64,000 bases of DNA from Rubrobacter indicoceani (GCF_003568865.1 NZ_CP031115.1:1178001-1242000), one strand, 5' to 3'; positions 25,365 through 34,714 are shown, numbered from the stretch's first letter. Translations and numbers: made by a program. The notes: generated from the sequence alone by a model not told the origin.

Positions 25365-27077
25365 ATGCAATACATCGTGGTTTTCCTGACGAACGTTTAT
25401 CTTCTTCTTCGGAATCTGCTTGTCGGTCTGTTCCGGTCGTCACCGGACTACGTGTGGCTGGATATCGGGGGTGAGTTGCCCGAGTTCGAGCGCAAGGTCG
25501 GCTTTCTGAGGAAGCGTCTCTCGCCGCCGCGCGAGGTCCAGAGCCTTGAGGGGCTTCGCCTGAAGCTGCGGCTCGCGGCGGCCGACGGGCGGGTCTCGGG
25601 GGTTGTGCTCAGGATACGCGCCCTGAGCGCGGGCTGGGCCGCCCTCGAAGAACTTAGAACGGAGCTTTCGGACTACCGCAGGCGCGGCGGGCGGGTTGTA
25701 GCGTACCTTATCGAGTGTGGAATGGGACCTTACTACCTTGCCACCGCGGCGGATGAGATCGTTGCCGCTCCGCTTGCGACGGTTGACGTGCGCGGCCTCA
25801 GGACAAACGTCAACTTTATCCGCGACGCGCTGGAGCGACTCGGGGTGGAGGCCGAGGTCGTCGCGGTCTCGCCGTACAAATCGGCCTTCGACCGTTTTAC
25901 GCGGCGTGACTTCTCAGAAGAATCCCGCGAGCAGGTCGAGCGTCTTCTGACGGCGCGGTTTTCGGAGTTTGTGTCGACGGTGTCGGCGGCGCGGGGCTTC
26001 ACCGTCGGGGAGGTCGAGCGTCTGGTGGACGACGCGCCGTACCCGGCGAGGGCCGCGCTCGCCGTCGGTCTGATAGACGGCGTCTGCTACGAAGACGAGC
26101 TCCCGGCGAGGCTCGCCGGTCGGGAGGACGCTCGGGACCCGGTACGGCTCGCGGAGTGGGGGGCGGCCCGCACCTCGCTTAAACGATCGTATCTTCGGCG
26201 CGCCGAGAAAAAGGTCGGGGTCGTAACGCTCTCGGGCGGCATCGTGCGCGGCAGGAGCCGAAACGTCCCGATCCCCGTACCGCTCATCGGCGGCGAGCAG
26301 GCCGGGGACGAGACCATCGTCGCGGCCCTGAGAAGCGCGGAGAGAAACCCGCGGGTCGGGGCCGTCGTGTTCCACGTCGAGTCGGGCGGGGGTGACGCGC
26401 TGGCCTCGGACCTTGTGTGGCGCGAGGTTGAGCGCATGAAAAAGAAGAAGCCCGTCGTGGTCCTGATGGGGAACGTTGCGGCTTCGGGGGGGTACTATGT
26501 CGGGGCGGCGGCGAACCGCATCGTTGTCAGAGGCAACTCCGTTACCGGCTCCATCGGGGTGATAACCCTCCGACCCGTCGCTACAAAGCTCTACGAAAAG
26601 CTCGGGGTGAACCCCGTCTCCGTCGAGCGCGGGGCTCACGCCGGTCTCCTGGACGTGAGCCGTCCCCCCACGGAGGAGGAGCTCTCGGTGATAGAGGGCC
26701 AGATACGGGCGATCTACGACGAGTTCATCTCTCGGGTCGCGTCCGGGCGCGGGATGGATGAAGCCCGACTGCGGGAGATGGCCGGCGGGCGGGTCTGGAC
26801 GGGCCGCGAGGCCGTGAAGCTCGGCCTCGCGGACGAGGTCGGGGGGTTCTCGCTCGCCGTCCGCCGGGCCGCCGAGCTCGCGGATATCAGCCTGGTGGGG
26901 CCGGAATCGGTTGAGATCGTTCCCCCCCCGAAGGGCGTGAGGCCGCAGCCGGGCGAAGCCGCCGCAAGCGTCTTCGAGGGGGGGTTCGGTCCCGTCTACC
27001 GCGAGTTGGCGGACGAACTGCTGAAAACAAGGACGCTCGCGGCGATGCCGTACAAGCTCACGGACCAGAGCCGTTGA
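25365..27077 (+). CDS. sppA: Signal peptide peptidase SppA, long (67K-like) form
   Basis: The 570-residue protein begins with a hydrophobic N-terminal anchor, then two tandem ClpP/crotonase-like halves. The catalytic dyad of the long SppA class is present as K172 in VSPYKSAFDRF and S374 in NVAASGGYYVGAAA. It digests cleaved signal peptides in the membrane. TTG 25344 or GTG 25350 in the same frame may be the true start, since GAGGG lies near them. Its stop overlaps the start of the MFS gene (TTGA). Confidence 0.91.
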   Translation: MQYIVVFLTNVYLLLRNLLVGLFRSSPDYVWLDIGGELPEFERKVGFLRKRLSPPREVQSLEGLRLKLRLAAADGRVSGVVLRIRALSAGWAALEELRTELSDYRRRGGRVVAYLIECGMGPYYLATAADEIVAAPLATVDVRGLRTNVNFIRDALERLGVEAEVVAVSPYKSAFDRFTRRDFSEESREQVERLLTARFSEFVSTVSAARGFTVGEVERLVDDAPYPARAALAVGLIDGVCYEDELPARLAGREDARDPVRLAEWGAARTSLKRSYLRRAEKKVGVVTLSGGIVRGRSRNVPIPVPLIGGEQAGDETIVAALRSAERNPRVGAVVFHVESGGGDALASDLVWREVERMKKKKPVVVLMGNVAASGGYYVGAAANRIVVRGNSVTGSIGVITLRPVATKLYEKLGVNPVSVERGAHAGLLDVSRPPTEEELSVIEGQIRAIYDEFISRVASGRGMDEARLREMAGGRVWTGREAVKLGLADEVGGFSLAVRRAAELADISLVGPESVEIVPPPKGVRPQPGEAAASVFEGGFGPVYRELADELLKTRTLAAMPYKLTDQSR

Positions 27078-28273
27078 ACGTAGCGACCGGCGGAAGAGCG
27101 GGGACCGGAAGCGGGGTGGACCGCCGGGGGATGGCGGGGCTGTCGTTCGGTCATCTCTTCACCGACCTGAACCAGGGGGCGGTCGCCGCGCTTATACCGT
27201 TCCTTATCGCCGAGCGGGGCATCTCCCTGACGGCGGCGGGCGCGCTTGTCCTTGCGGCGACCCTTTCTTCGTCGGTGGTACAGCCGCTGTTCGGGATTTT
27301 CTCGGACAGGCGTTCGCTCTCGGTCCTTATGCCGCTCGGGCTTCTGCTCGGTGGCGTCGGCATCGCGCTTGTCGGGGTCGCCCCGAACTACACCACTATC
27401 TTTCTGTGTATCGTTCTGAGCGGTATCGGGGTCGCGGCCTTTCACCCGGAGGGCGCACGCTTTGCAAACTACGTCTCCGACGGGCGCGGACGCGCTCGCG
27501 GGATGAGTTACTTCTCGGTCGGGGGGAACGCCGGGTTCGCGCTCGGCCCAGCGCTGACCACCCCGCTCGTCCTTGCCTTCGGCCTTCCGGGGACGCTGTT
27601 TCTCGTTGTCCCCGCCGCGCTGATGGCCGCCGTGCTGTTCGCGGAGCTCCCGCGCCTCTCGACCTTCCGTCCCGAAAAAGCCAGCCGGAGCGCCAGCCCC
27701 GGAGTCGCAAAGCCCGGCGTGGTGCCGGGCCGGTGGTTTCCGTTCGTGCGGATGGTGACGGTCGTCGTGATCCGCTCTTTTGTCTACTTCGGGCTAGTCG
27801 CGTTCGTGGCGTCCTACTACGTGCAGAACCTCGGGACATCGGCGGCGTTCGGGAACACCGCGCTCACGGTGATGCTTGCAAGCGGGGCGGTCGGCACCCT
27901 CGCGCTCGGCGGGGTCGCCGACAGGTTCGGACGGCGAACGGTACTCGCCGGGACGATGCTCGTCGCCGCGCCGCTTATCTACGCCTTCACCCTCTCCGGG
28001 CCGGTCTTCGGGGCGGTCCTGCTCGGCCTCGTCGGGGCGTGCCTCATCGGAACTTTCGGCGTGACGGTCGTGATGGGGCAGGAGTACCTGCCGCACCGGA
28101 TAGGACTCGCCGCCGGTATCTCGCTCGGCCTCTCCATCGGCATCGGGGGCGTCGGAGCGACCTCGCTCGGGGCGTTCGCCGACGCCTTCGGGCTCGAGAA
28201 CATGATCCTCCTCCTCGCCGTTCTTCCGGTCCTCGGGTTTCTTCTGACCCTGACCCTTCCGAAGAAAGTCTGA
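27074..28273 (+). CDS. MFS transporter, fosmidomycin-resistance (Fsr)-like
   Basis: The 399-residue protein has about twelve membrane helices and MFS loop motifs, GIFSDRRSLSVLMP between helices 2 and 3 and GGVADRFGRRTVLAG in the second half. The opening GHLFTDLNQGAVAALIPFL and FHPEGARFAN resemble the Fsr family of drug efflux proteins. The substrate is unknown. The TTG start within the sppA stop implies translational coupling, an unusual pairing with no obvious functional link. Confidence 0.87.
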   Translation: MNVATGGRAGTGSGVDRRGMAGLSFGHLFTDLNQGAVAALIPFLIAERGISLTAAGALVLAATLSSSVVQPLFGIFSDRRSLSVLMPLGLLLGGVGIALVGVAPNYTTIFLCIVLSGIGVAAFHPEGARFANYVSDGRGRARGMSYFSVGGNAGFALGPALTTPLVLAFGLPGTLFLVVPAALMAAVLFAELPRLSTFRPEKASRSASPGVAKPGVVPGRWFPFVRMVTVVVIRSFVYFGLVAFVASYYVQNLGTSAAFGNTALTVMLASGAVGTLALGGVADRFGRRTVLAGTMLVAAPLIYAFTLSGPVFGAVLLGLVGACLIGTFGVTVVMGQEYLPHRIGLAAGISLGLSIGIGGVGATSLGAFADAFGLENMILLLAVLPVLGFLLTLTLPKKV

Positions 28274-28381
28274 ACCCGATACCGTGTAAGAGAAACCCGC
28301 ATCCGGTTCTTCGGGTTCGGGTAACATTCAGCGTGTGAAAGTGCCTTGTTCATCCGATTTTCCAGCGAGCAGTAAACCGGC

Positions 28382-30835
28382 GTGAGCTTCTACGGGCTGG
28401 GCAGCTTTGTCTACCGCTACAGGTGGTTCGTTCTGGGCGGGTGGGCGCTTATCCTTATCGTTGGAGCGTTCTTCGCCCCGCGCCTCGGCAGCGAGCTGAA
28501 AGGCGGTGGCTTCGACGGCGCGAACACCGAGGCCGAAAGGGTGCAGCAGATCATGGTAGACGACTTCGGCGTCTCCCCGGCGACCCTGACGGTCGTCTTT
28601 GACGGCGAAGGAACGCAGGCCGCAAGCGAAGAGTTCCGCCGGGCCGAGAACGAAACGCTCGAGCCGCTTCGCGAGCTCGACGAGGTCCGCTACATCGCAA
28701 CCTACGAGAACACGGACGACAGGCGATTCATCTCCGAAGACGGCGAGAAATCCTACGCCGTGGTCGGATTCAACGTCTCGATAGACGAGACGCAGGACCT
28801 TGTCGGCGAGGTGCGCGACCGGGTACGCTCCGACACGCTCACAACCTACGTAACGGGCGCGCCCGCCGTCTACCTGGACATCCAGGACGCATCGAACGAG
28901 GACATCCGAAACGCCGAGAAGTATGCCTTTCCGTTCGCCATCGTTATCCTTATCGTAGCCTTCGGGACGCTCGTCGCCGCCGGAATCCCGATAATCATCG
29001 GCGGGGCCAGCGTCGTGGCGACGCTCGGGGCGCTCTACTTCGTCGCGAGCGTCTACGACATGTCCATCTTCGTCCTGACCATCTCGACGATGCTCGGCCT
29101 TGGCCTCGGCATAGACTACGCCCTCTTTGCCGTGAGCCGCTTCCGCGAAGAGCTTGAGGACCACTCCATTCACGAGTCCGTGGCGAAGACCGTCGCGACC
29201 TCGGGGAGATCCATCTTCTTCAGCGGGCTTGCGGTCCTGATCGGCCTCTCCGGCCTGCTGTTTTTCCCGTTTATGTTTCTGCGGTCTATAGGCGTTGCGG
29301 GGGCGCTTGTCGTCGGCATCTCGGTCTTTGCGGCCCTGACCCTGCTGCCTGCGGTTCTCTCCGTCCTCGGACACCGGGTGAATTCCCTGCGCATCCGGCG
29401 CGGCAACGAGGCCCCCGGCACCTACTTCTTCGGACGGGCGGCGGAGATCGTCATGCGGCGTCCGGTCGTCGTGATCATCCTTGTCGGGGCCATTCTCGGT
29501 GCGCTGGTCTACCCGGTATTTCACATGAAGCTCGCTATCGTTGAAGCGACCGCTCTTCCGACGCGCTACGAGTCCCGTGCCGGAGACGACATCCTCAAGG
29601 AGGATTTCGACTACGCTTCACTCACCCCGATGGATATAGTGACCACCCTCCCCGACGATCCGCTCTCCCCCGAAGGCCTTACGGATATCCGCGACTTCTC
29701 CGAGAACATAGACGCGACCGGAGAAGTCGCAGACATCGAGAGCATCTACACCGTCGGACGCTCCGTCTCACAGGGCTACCTGGATGAAATCGCAAACGCC
29801 GAAACCGAAGGACGCGCCGAGGCCGAACGCCAGACCGAAGCCGCCGTGCAGAATGAACTGGACAACCTGCGTGAACAGTTCGGGGGAAACCTCCCGCCCG
29901 GGGCCGAGGAGCAGGTCCGCGAAGAAGCCGAATCCCGCGCCGATCGGGAACTCGCCGAAAGGCTCCCGACCTTCCCCGAAGGCGTCAACAACGAGGGGGA
30001 ACTCACGCCCGCCGAGATCTCCGCCATCCTCGCCGTACCGGAAGTCCGGGGCTCCGAGGAAGTCCGGCAAGCGATAGATTCCTATGTCTCCGGCGACACC
30101 GCGCTCATACAGGCCTCATCGAAGGTCAACCCGTACACCGAGGCCGCCTACGCGACGGTGAGTACAGTTCGGACCGTCGAACCGCCCGCGGACGTGAGCT
30201 TTCTTGTCGGGGGGCTGTCGGCGGGGCAGAGCGACTTTATCTCGACACTCTACGGGAAGGCCCCGCTTGCGGTCGGTTTCGTTGTCGCGGTTACCTACCT
30301 TGTCCTGCTCGCGACGTTCCGCTCGGTTCTGCTCCCGCTCAAGGCGGTCTTCGTGAACGTTCTGAGCCTGTCCGCGAGCTTCGGGGCGATGGTCTTTGTT
30401 TTTCAGGACGGCAACCTGTCCGGTCTACTGAACTTCACGCCCCTCGGTTTCGTGGACGCGACCCTGCCCGTTTTGATGTTCTGCACCATCTTCGGGGTCT
30501 CTATGGACTACGAGGTCTTTCTGCTCTCGCGCATCCGCGAAGCCTACGAAAACGGCGAATCCAACACCGCAAGCGTCGCCAAGGGTCTGACCGCGACAGC
30601 CGGAATAATCACCTCCGCCGCGCTTATCATCATCGTGGTTACCGGGGCGTTCGCGTTTACGGGCATTGTCATAACAAAGGCCATCGGGCTCGGGCTGGCG
30701 GTCGCGGTCTTTGTTGACGCGACCATAATCCGCGTCCTTCTCGTCCCGGCGACCATGCGTATCCTCGGCGACTGGAACTGGTGGCCCGGCGGCAGGAAAA
30801 AGACTTTCCGCACCGGGAAGTACAGCGAAGAATAG
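28382..30835 (+). CDS. MMPL/RND-family transporter
   Basis: The 817-residue protein has two MMPL halves, each starting with one helix, a large extracytoplasmic loop and a five-helix bundle. MMPL signatures GLGLGIDYALFAVSRFREEL and FGVSMDYEVFLLSRIREAYE carry the membrane aspartate/tyrosine pairs used for proton coupling. The second extracytoplasmic loop holds a Glu/Ala-rich coiled segment (about 465-530). Actinobacterial relatives export lipids or hydrophobic compounds; the cargo is unknown. A GTG start is used without a clear ribosome site. Confidence 0.92.
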   Translation: MSFYGLGSFVYRYRWFVLGGWALILIVGAFFAPRLGSELKGGGFDGANTEAERVQQIMVDDFGVSPATLTVVFDGEGTQAASEEFRRAENETLEPLRELDEVRYIATYENTDDRRFISEDGEKSYAVVGFNVSIDETQDLVGEVRDRVRSDTLTTYVTGAPAVYLDIQDASNEDIRNAEKYAFPFAIVILIVAFGTLVAAGIPIIIGGASVVATLGALYFVASVYDMSIFVLTISTMLGLGLGIDYALFAVSRFREELEDHSIHESVAKTVATSGRSIFFSGLAVLIGLSGLLFFPFMFLRSIGVAGALVVGISVFAALTLLPAVLSVLGHRVNSLRIRRGNEAPGTYFFGRAAEIVMRRPVVVIILVGAILGALVYPVFHMKLAIVEATALPTRYESRAGDDILKEDFDYASLTPMDIVTTLPDDPLSPEGLTDIRDFSENIDATGEVADIESIYTVGRSVSQGYLDEIANAETEGRAEAERQTEAAVQNELDNLREQFGGNLPPGAEEQVREEAESRADRELAERLPTFPEGVNNEGELTPAEISAILAVPEVRGSEEVRQAIDSYVSGDTALIQASSKVNPYTEAAYATVSTVRTVEPPADVSFLVGGLSAGQSDFISTLYGKAPLAVGFVVAVTYLVLLATFRSVLLPLKAVFVNVLSLSASFGAMVFVFQDGNLSGLLNFTPLGFVDATLPVLMFCTIFGVSMDYEVFLLSRIREAYENGESNTASVAKGLTATAGIITSAALIIIVVTGAFAFTGIVITKAIGLGLAVAVFVDATIIRVLLVPATMRILGDWNWWPGGRKKTFRTGKYSEE

Positions 30836-31003
30836 CCCGTACCACCGAGGCTCGATGTTTGTATAACCGACGATCGTATGCCCGCCAGGCGCCGGGCTGT
30901 CCGTCTTCAGGATTGCTTCTTCTGCAGCGACACCGAACGCCCGGCAGCGACCGATGATGCGACCCCACAACCCCGGCCCGATTTTCTCATTTAGGACTGG
31001 TTC

Positions 31004-31032
31004 TTGATCTTGTCTGAAAGCGGGGTTAGACT
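31004..31032 (+). promoter_or_regulatory. Promoter directly abutting the second Fur gene
   Basis: TTGATC (31004-31009), a 17-base spacer and TAGACT (31027-31032) form a good promoter. The hexamer ends six bases before the ATG and there is no ribosome site, so a leaderless mRNA is likely. The rest of 30836-31038 shows nothing I recognise. Confidence 0.5.
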
Positions 31033-31038
31033 GGTCTC

Positions 31039-31452
31039 ATGGTCGAATTCGAGAGTTTACTCAGGGGCAAGGGATACAGGCTGACAAACCAGCGGCGGGT
31101 GATCGTCGAAGAGCTTGAGCACGCGCGGCACGTCTCCGCTGAGGAGTTGCACGACCGGGTCAAGGGAGATCACCCCGAGCTCGGGCTCTCCACCGTCTAC
31201 CGGACGCTGGACCTTCTGAACGAACTCGGGGTCGTCCGCAAAGACGATTTCGGTGAGGGATACTCGCGCTACGAGCTCGAGACGGAGACGGTGCATCATC
31301 ATGCCCGGTGCAAGAACTGCGGGACCGTTATCGAGTTCAACGAAGAGCTGATGGAGTACCTCGTGCTGCAGGTCGAGCGGGAAACCGGCTTTGTCTCCGA
31401 GGGGTATGAGATCACGCTCCAGGGACTTTGCCGCGAGTGCGTCGCTTCCTGA
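31039..31452 (+). CDS. Fur-family ferric/zinc uptake regulator
   Basis: The 137-residue protein is a typical Fur: winged helix LLRGKGYRLTNQRRVIVEEL and STVYRTLDLLNELGVVRK, the regulatory-site region ETVHHHARCKNCG, and the C-terminal CRECVAS pair completing the zinc Cys4 site. Length and the triple histidine fit Fur or Zur. With an iron importer and a possible heme oxygenase in the same window, iron control is plausible but not proven. It converges on the MBL gene. Confidence 0.88.
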   Translation: MVEFESLLRGKGYRLTNQRRVIVEELEHARHVSAEELHDRVKGDHPELGLSTVYRTLDLLNELGVVRKDDFGEGYSRYELETETVHHHARCKNCGTVIEFNEELMEYLVLQVERETGFVSEGYEITLQGLCRECVAS

Positions 31453-31464
31453 GGGACCCTGCCG

Positions 31465-32229
31465 TTACGCCCTGAAGCTCAGGCCGTCTGCGGCGAGGAT
31501 TACTTCGCCCCCGAAGGATCGCCTGACCGCTGCGCCCGGGTCCCGGTCCAGGGCTTTCGGGAATACGTGCGTCAGGACGACGCGCCGCACCCCGGCTTCG
31601 GAGGCGATGCGGGCGACCCCGGAGGGCGTGAGGTGGCCGGGGATGGGGGAATCGTCCGGAGCGGAACACTCTACAAGAAGCGTGTCTGCACCCTCTGCAA
31701 GCGCAACGACCGATTCGCAGTATTCCGTATCCCCCGTGTAGACAAAAGAGCCCCCGTCGGAGGCGTCCAGCCGGTAGGCGATGCTCTCCGGCCTGTGCTC
31801 CGTCTTTGCCCAGGAGAGCGTCGCGCCGGGGAGATGGAGCGGTTCGCGGCACACAGGCGGGAGCTCTTCAGTTGTAAGGTTGAAGCCCTCCGGCGACATC
31901 CACTCGCCCCACGACAGCAGAACGGAGTTCCAGAACCGCAAAAACGGCTCCGGCCCGGCGAGTTGCAGCGGCTTGCCGCGCGGTTTGTCCAGCCCGTAAT
32001 TTGCGCTGAACAGCAGCGGTACGATGTCTGAGGTGTGATCCGGGTGGAAGTGGGTGAAGAAGATGCGGTCCACAGCGAAAGGGTCGAGGCCACCGTCGAG
32101 CATCCCGTGCACCGCGCCGTAGCCGAGGTCGAAGACAAGGGTCTCACCACCGACCTCCACCACCACGCAACTCTGAACCCTCCTCGGAAATGGGTGCACC
32201 GTGCCGGAACCGACCACCGTAACCCTCAC
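31465..32229 (-). CDS. Metallo-beta-lactamase-fold hydrolase, RNase Z-like
   Basis: The 254-residue protein opens VTVVGSGTVHPFPRRV and has the metal-binding HFHPDHTSD motif, a TGDTEYCE strand with the bridging aspartate, and VLTHVFP near the C-terminus. This arrangement belongs to the RNase Z/arylsulfatase-like group, but the exosite arm of true RNase Z is not obvious, so the substrate is uncertain. GTG 32229 overlaps the PAP2 stop (GTGA). The much longer open frame upstream only reads through the PAP2 gene in another frame. Confidence 0.85.
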   Translation of the reverse strand: MRVTVVGSGTVHPFPRRVQSCVVVEVGGETLVFDLGYGAVHGMLDGGLDPFAVDRIFFTHFHPDHTSDIVPLLFSANYGLDKPRGKPLQLAGPEPFLRFWNSVLLSWGEWMSPEGFNLTTEELPPVCREPLHLPGATLSWAKTEHRPESIAYRLDASDGGSFVYTGDTEYCESVVALAEGADTLLVECSAPDDSPIPGHLTPSGVARIASEAGVRRVVLTHVFPKALDRDPGAAVRRSFGGEVILAADGLSFRA

Positions 32230-32846
32230 GAAAGCACCTTCTTCGGTCTGTAAGTCCTGAAAGCCCAGGCGAGGCCCGCCAGGCCGATAAGGAGGCCGCC
32301 GATCATATCCGAGAGCCAGTGAACGCCGAGGTAGACTCGCGTTGCGGCCATAAGGATCAGGAAAACGACTATGGCGGCGCGTCCCGCCCGGTTCGGCCAG
32401 AGGATGTAGACGGCCCCGAGAAAGAACACCGCCCGCAGCATGTGACCGCTCGGGTACGGGTAGCTGTACGCCACGTCTACGGTTGGGGAGTAGTCGCTCG
32501 TCCGGCCAAGCTCCGACGGTATCGGCGGTACGGGAACAAAGAGCTTCATCAACAACTCCACAAAGCCCGCAACCGTATAGCCGACGACGAGCCGCACCGC
32601 CAGCCACCGATCCAGGAAAAAGAAAAGCCCGATACAGAAAAACCCGAACGCAAAACTTATTACCCACGCGCCCCCCGCATCGGAGAACAGGTTCCCGACG
32701 GCGTCGAAGAGGCCGTTTGCAAAGGTCTGCGAGGCGACGATCAGAGCATAATCCAGGCCGTACAGAACCCCGGTACCCGCGACGGCAGTGTAGACGGCAC
32801 ACGCCGCAAGCGAGGACCAGAGTACTATGTCGGACGTGCGCTTCAC
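32226..32846 (-). CDS. PAP2-family membrane phosphatase
   Basis: The 206-residue protein has five to six membrane segments and the acid phosphatase motifs KLFVPVPPIPSELGR, YPYPSGHMLRAV and RVYLGVHWLSDMIGG, with the two catalytic histidines present. Such enzymes dephosphorylate lipid phosphates or undecaprenyl pyrophosphate on the outer membrane face. It is co-translated with the downstream MBL gene. A separate UppP is encoded at 35.6 kb, so it need not be the main undecaprenyl phosphatase. Confidence 0.88.
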   Translation of the reverse strand: MKRTSDIVLWSSLAACAVYTAVAGTGVLYGLDYALIVASQTFANGLFDAVGNLFSDAGGAWVISFAFGFFCIGLFFFLDRWLAVRLVVGYTVAGFVELLMKLFVPVPPIPSELGRTSDYSPTVDVAYSYPYPSGHMLRAVFFLGAVYILWPNRAGRAAIVVFLILMAATRVYLGVHWLSDMIGGLLIGLAGLAWAFRTYRPKKVLS

Positions 32847-32886
32847 CGAAGAGAGGCTATCAGAGTCGGGTCGGGAAACCGACAGG

Positions 32887-32913
32887 AAAACGGAACCCCT
32901 CCCGGGGCTCCGT
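32887..32913 (-). terminator. Rho-independent terminator of the sigma factor gene
   Basis: On the minus strand, arms ACGGAGCCCC (32913-32904) and GGGGTTCCGT (32899-32890) pair over ten positions with one G-U, around loop GGGA, and are followed by TTTT. It lies 30 bases after the sigma factor stop. Confidence 0.7.
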
Positions 32914-32942
32914 TGAGTTCAGGCGTCGGGATAAGGCTGGTC

Positions 32943-33824
32943 TCAGGCGACGGCATCCCGAAGGACCCGACCATACTCACCGCTTTTCAGGATACGCTCC
33001 GCTTCGCGCTGGAGTTGCCGGACCCTTTCGCGGGAGATGTCGAGTTCCGCCCCAAGCTCCGCCAGCGTGGCGGGTTCGCGGTCGTCAAGACCGTAGCGGC
33101 GCACGAGCACGTACTTCGCCCGCTCCGGCAGACGCTCTATCGCCTCCTTGAGCTGCACCGTCTCCATCTCCTTCATCACCGTATCCGGGGTGTCGGAGAC
33201 CTTCTCGTCCTCGATGAAATCCCCGAGCTGTGAAGAGGCATCGTCGGTCGAGACCGGCTGGTCCAGGCTTGTAGCGTCCGGCATCGCGCTCATGGTGAGC
33301 TGAACGTCCGCTATCTCCCATTCAAGCTTCCCGGCGATCTCCTCCAGCGTCGGGTCGCGCTCGAGACCCTGAGCAAGCTCGTTGTAGGTGCGGCTGACCT
33401 TGCGGATCTTCTCGGTCATGTGGACGGGGACGCGGATCGTCCGGCCCTTGTCCGCCACCGCCCGCTGTACCGCCTGACGGATCCACCACGTAGCGTACGT
33501 CGAAAAGCGAAAGCCCCGGTCCGGATCGAACTTCTCGACCGCCTTCATGAGACCTATGTTGCCTTCCTGGATAAGGTCCTCGAAGGGCAGACCGTATCCG
33601 CGGTACTTCTTTGCGACGGAGACCACGAGCCGGAGGTTTTTCTCGATAAGCCTCTGGCGCGCCCGGCGGTCGCCCTGCTTGGCACGGTTAGAGAGGTCTA
33701 TCTCCTCGGCGTGCGTGAGCAGCTGGCCCTGACCTATATATGCGAGGTATTTCGCCAGAAGCTCCGGCGTATCGGCGTCTCTTAAGGTCTTGGCCTCTGG
33801 TTTTCTGAGCGGGTTACTCGCCAT
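32943..33824 (-). CDS. RNA polymerase sigma-70 factor, group 1/2 type without region 1.1
   Basis: The 293-residue sigma factor has region 1.2 ([20 protein letters not shown]), 2.1-2.4 ending [20 protein letters not shown], the 3.0 segment [10 protein letters not shown], and 4.2 as [20 protein letters not shown]. This complete set and the missing N-terminal 1.1 domain indicate a primary-like or group 2 factor (HrdB/SigB-like), recognising TTGACA/TATAAT-type promoters. Whether it is the essential sigma cannot be told without the genome. GGAGG lies nine bases upstream of the ATG, and a terminator follows. Confidence 0.9.
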   Translation of the reverse strand: MASNPLRKPEAKTLRDADTPELLAKYLAYIGQGQLLTHAEEIDLSNRAKQGDRRARQRLIEKNLRLVVSVAKKYRGYGLPFEDLIQEGNIGLMKAVEKFDPDRGFRFSTYATWWIRQAVQRAVADKGRTIRVPVHMTEKIRKVSRTYNELAQGLERDPTLEEIAGKLEWEIADVQLTMSAMPDATSLDQPVSTDDASSQLGDFIEDEKVSDTPDTVMKEMETVQLKEAIERLPERAKYVLVRRYGLDDREPATLAELGAELDISRERVRQLQREAERILKSGEYGRVLRDAVA

Positions 33825-34237
33825 TTCGCATATCCTCCCCGTCGAACTTCTCGAACCTCTCAGGCTCTCAACGAAGACGCCTTGCAGGACATCAGAGGTT
33901 CTCCTGCGTCGTTTCGTTTGTTACCTGATTGTCGGCTCCTCAAACAGATCCCTCTAGTCGTTACCTGTCTGCTGTCAGGAGGATCACCCCCGATACCGCT
34001 CGGAGCGTACCCTCCACCTGACTCTTCCTTACCCGTTTCAGACCGGTTTGGTACCTGTAATTCATACCTATAAAGGCGTATACGCCTCCCGTAGAGAAAA
34101 AGTTTCCCGACGGGTGGCTTTTCTTTCGGGAAACCGGTGGTTCGACGGACGTTCTTTTACGGCGGGACGGAGACCGGTTAGGGTATCTTCACGAAAGCCA
34201 GAGAATTGCCTGTCGAGAATTGGAAGAGGGGTTACAA
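33825..34237. promoter_or_regulatory. 413-base divergent regulatory gap between the sigma factor and heme oxygenase-like genes
   Basis: No protein gene is credible here. It contains the palindrome AGGCGTA/TACGCCT (34074-34087, perfect 14 bp) and an octamer repeated three times: GTTACCTG at 33920-33927 and 33960-33967 (exactly 40 bases apart) and GGTACCTG at 34050-34057. GAGAATTG occurs twice, near 34201 and 34214. I see no clear -35/-10 pair on either strand. Confidence 0.45.
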
Positions 34238-34546
34238 ATGATTGCGATCTTCAACAGCCTCCCGGTTAAGACCGGGGCCGAAGACCAGGTCGTCGGACGG
34301 TTTGCCGAGAGTCGGGGGAACGTCCGGGGGTTTCCCGGGTTTGTCTCGATGGAGGTGCTCAAGGATGAGGGGGAGGTTCTTGTGGTAACGCGCTGGGAGA
34401 CCCGCGAAGCCTTCGACGCCTGGGTGGCGAGCGATGACTTCAAGGCCGCCCACAGCGGTCCGAGCGCGGCCGAGTTCATGACCGGACGACCGAAGATGAC
34501 AACCTACGAGGTCGCCGTCGAGCGCATTGGGGCTGACGGAAGCTAG
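34238..34546 (+). CDS. IsdG/MhuD-like heme-degrading monooxygenase (antibiotic biosynthesis monooxygenase fold)
   Basis: The 102-residue ferredoxin-like ABM-domain protein keeps the residues used by IsdG and MhuD to bind and ruffle heme: N6 in AIFNSLPV, W62 in FDAWV and H72 in AAHSG, with VVTRWETREAF in between. It would open heme to release iron in the cytoplasm. GAGGGG stands before ATG 34238; an in-frame TTG at 34220 is less likely. The family also includes quinol monooxygenases, so heme activity is an inference from those residues. Confidence 0.78.
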   Translation: MIAIFNSLPVKTGAEDQVVGRFAESRGNVRGFPGFVSMEVLKDEGEVLVVTRWETREAFDAWVASDDFKAAHSGPSAAEFMTGRPKMTTYEVAVERIGADGS

Positions 34547-34567
34547 CCCGGAACCTGATGCTGTGGC

Positions 34568-34714
34568 TCAGGCGTTTACGGTGACGACCGGAACGACGAA
34601 GCCGCCTTCTTCTTCGCTGGAGGGTTCGTAGTGTCCCTTGCCGAGAACGGCGAACGTGAAAGCGAAGAGGAAGATCATGACCGAAATAAGTAGTACGAAT
34701 GCTATGCCCTGCAA
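34568..34714 (-). CDS. Small single-pass membrane protein
   Basis: From the TTG at 34714, preceded by GGAG with a five-base gap, the frame encodes 48 residues: one hydrophobic helix (about residues 4-24, IAFVLLISVMIFLFAFTFAVL) that I give only as a range, then a short acidic tail ending VVPVVTVNA. A longer version upstream would add a cysteine-rich, unlikely N-terminus. A TAGAAT hexamer lies on the minus strand at 34755-34750. It is divergent from the Crp/Fnr gene; the role is unknown. Confidence 0.6.
   Translation of the reverse strand: MQGIAFVLLISVMIFLFAFTFAVLGKGHYEPSSEEEGGFVVPVVTVNA

Noticed and set aside
24771-25370. Longer start for the first Fur gene at 25370
   Set aside because: The extra 30 residues are basic and unlike the family, and a candidate -10 (25302-25297) lies inside this extension.
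28328-29524. 398-codon minus-strand frame over the MMPL gene
   Set aside because: The product is highly charged and lacks any motif; the MMPL frame shows both family signatures.
32230-32802. N-terminal extension of the MBL hydrolase into the PAP2 gene
   Set aside because: It is a frame-shifted read of the PAP2 gene with no resemblance to any domain; GTG 32229 gives the normal family start.
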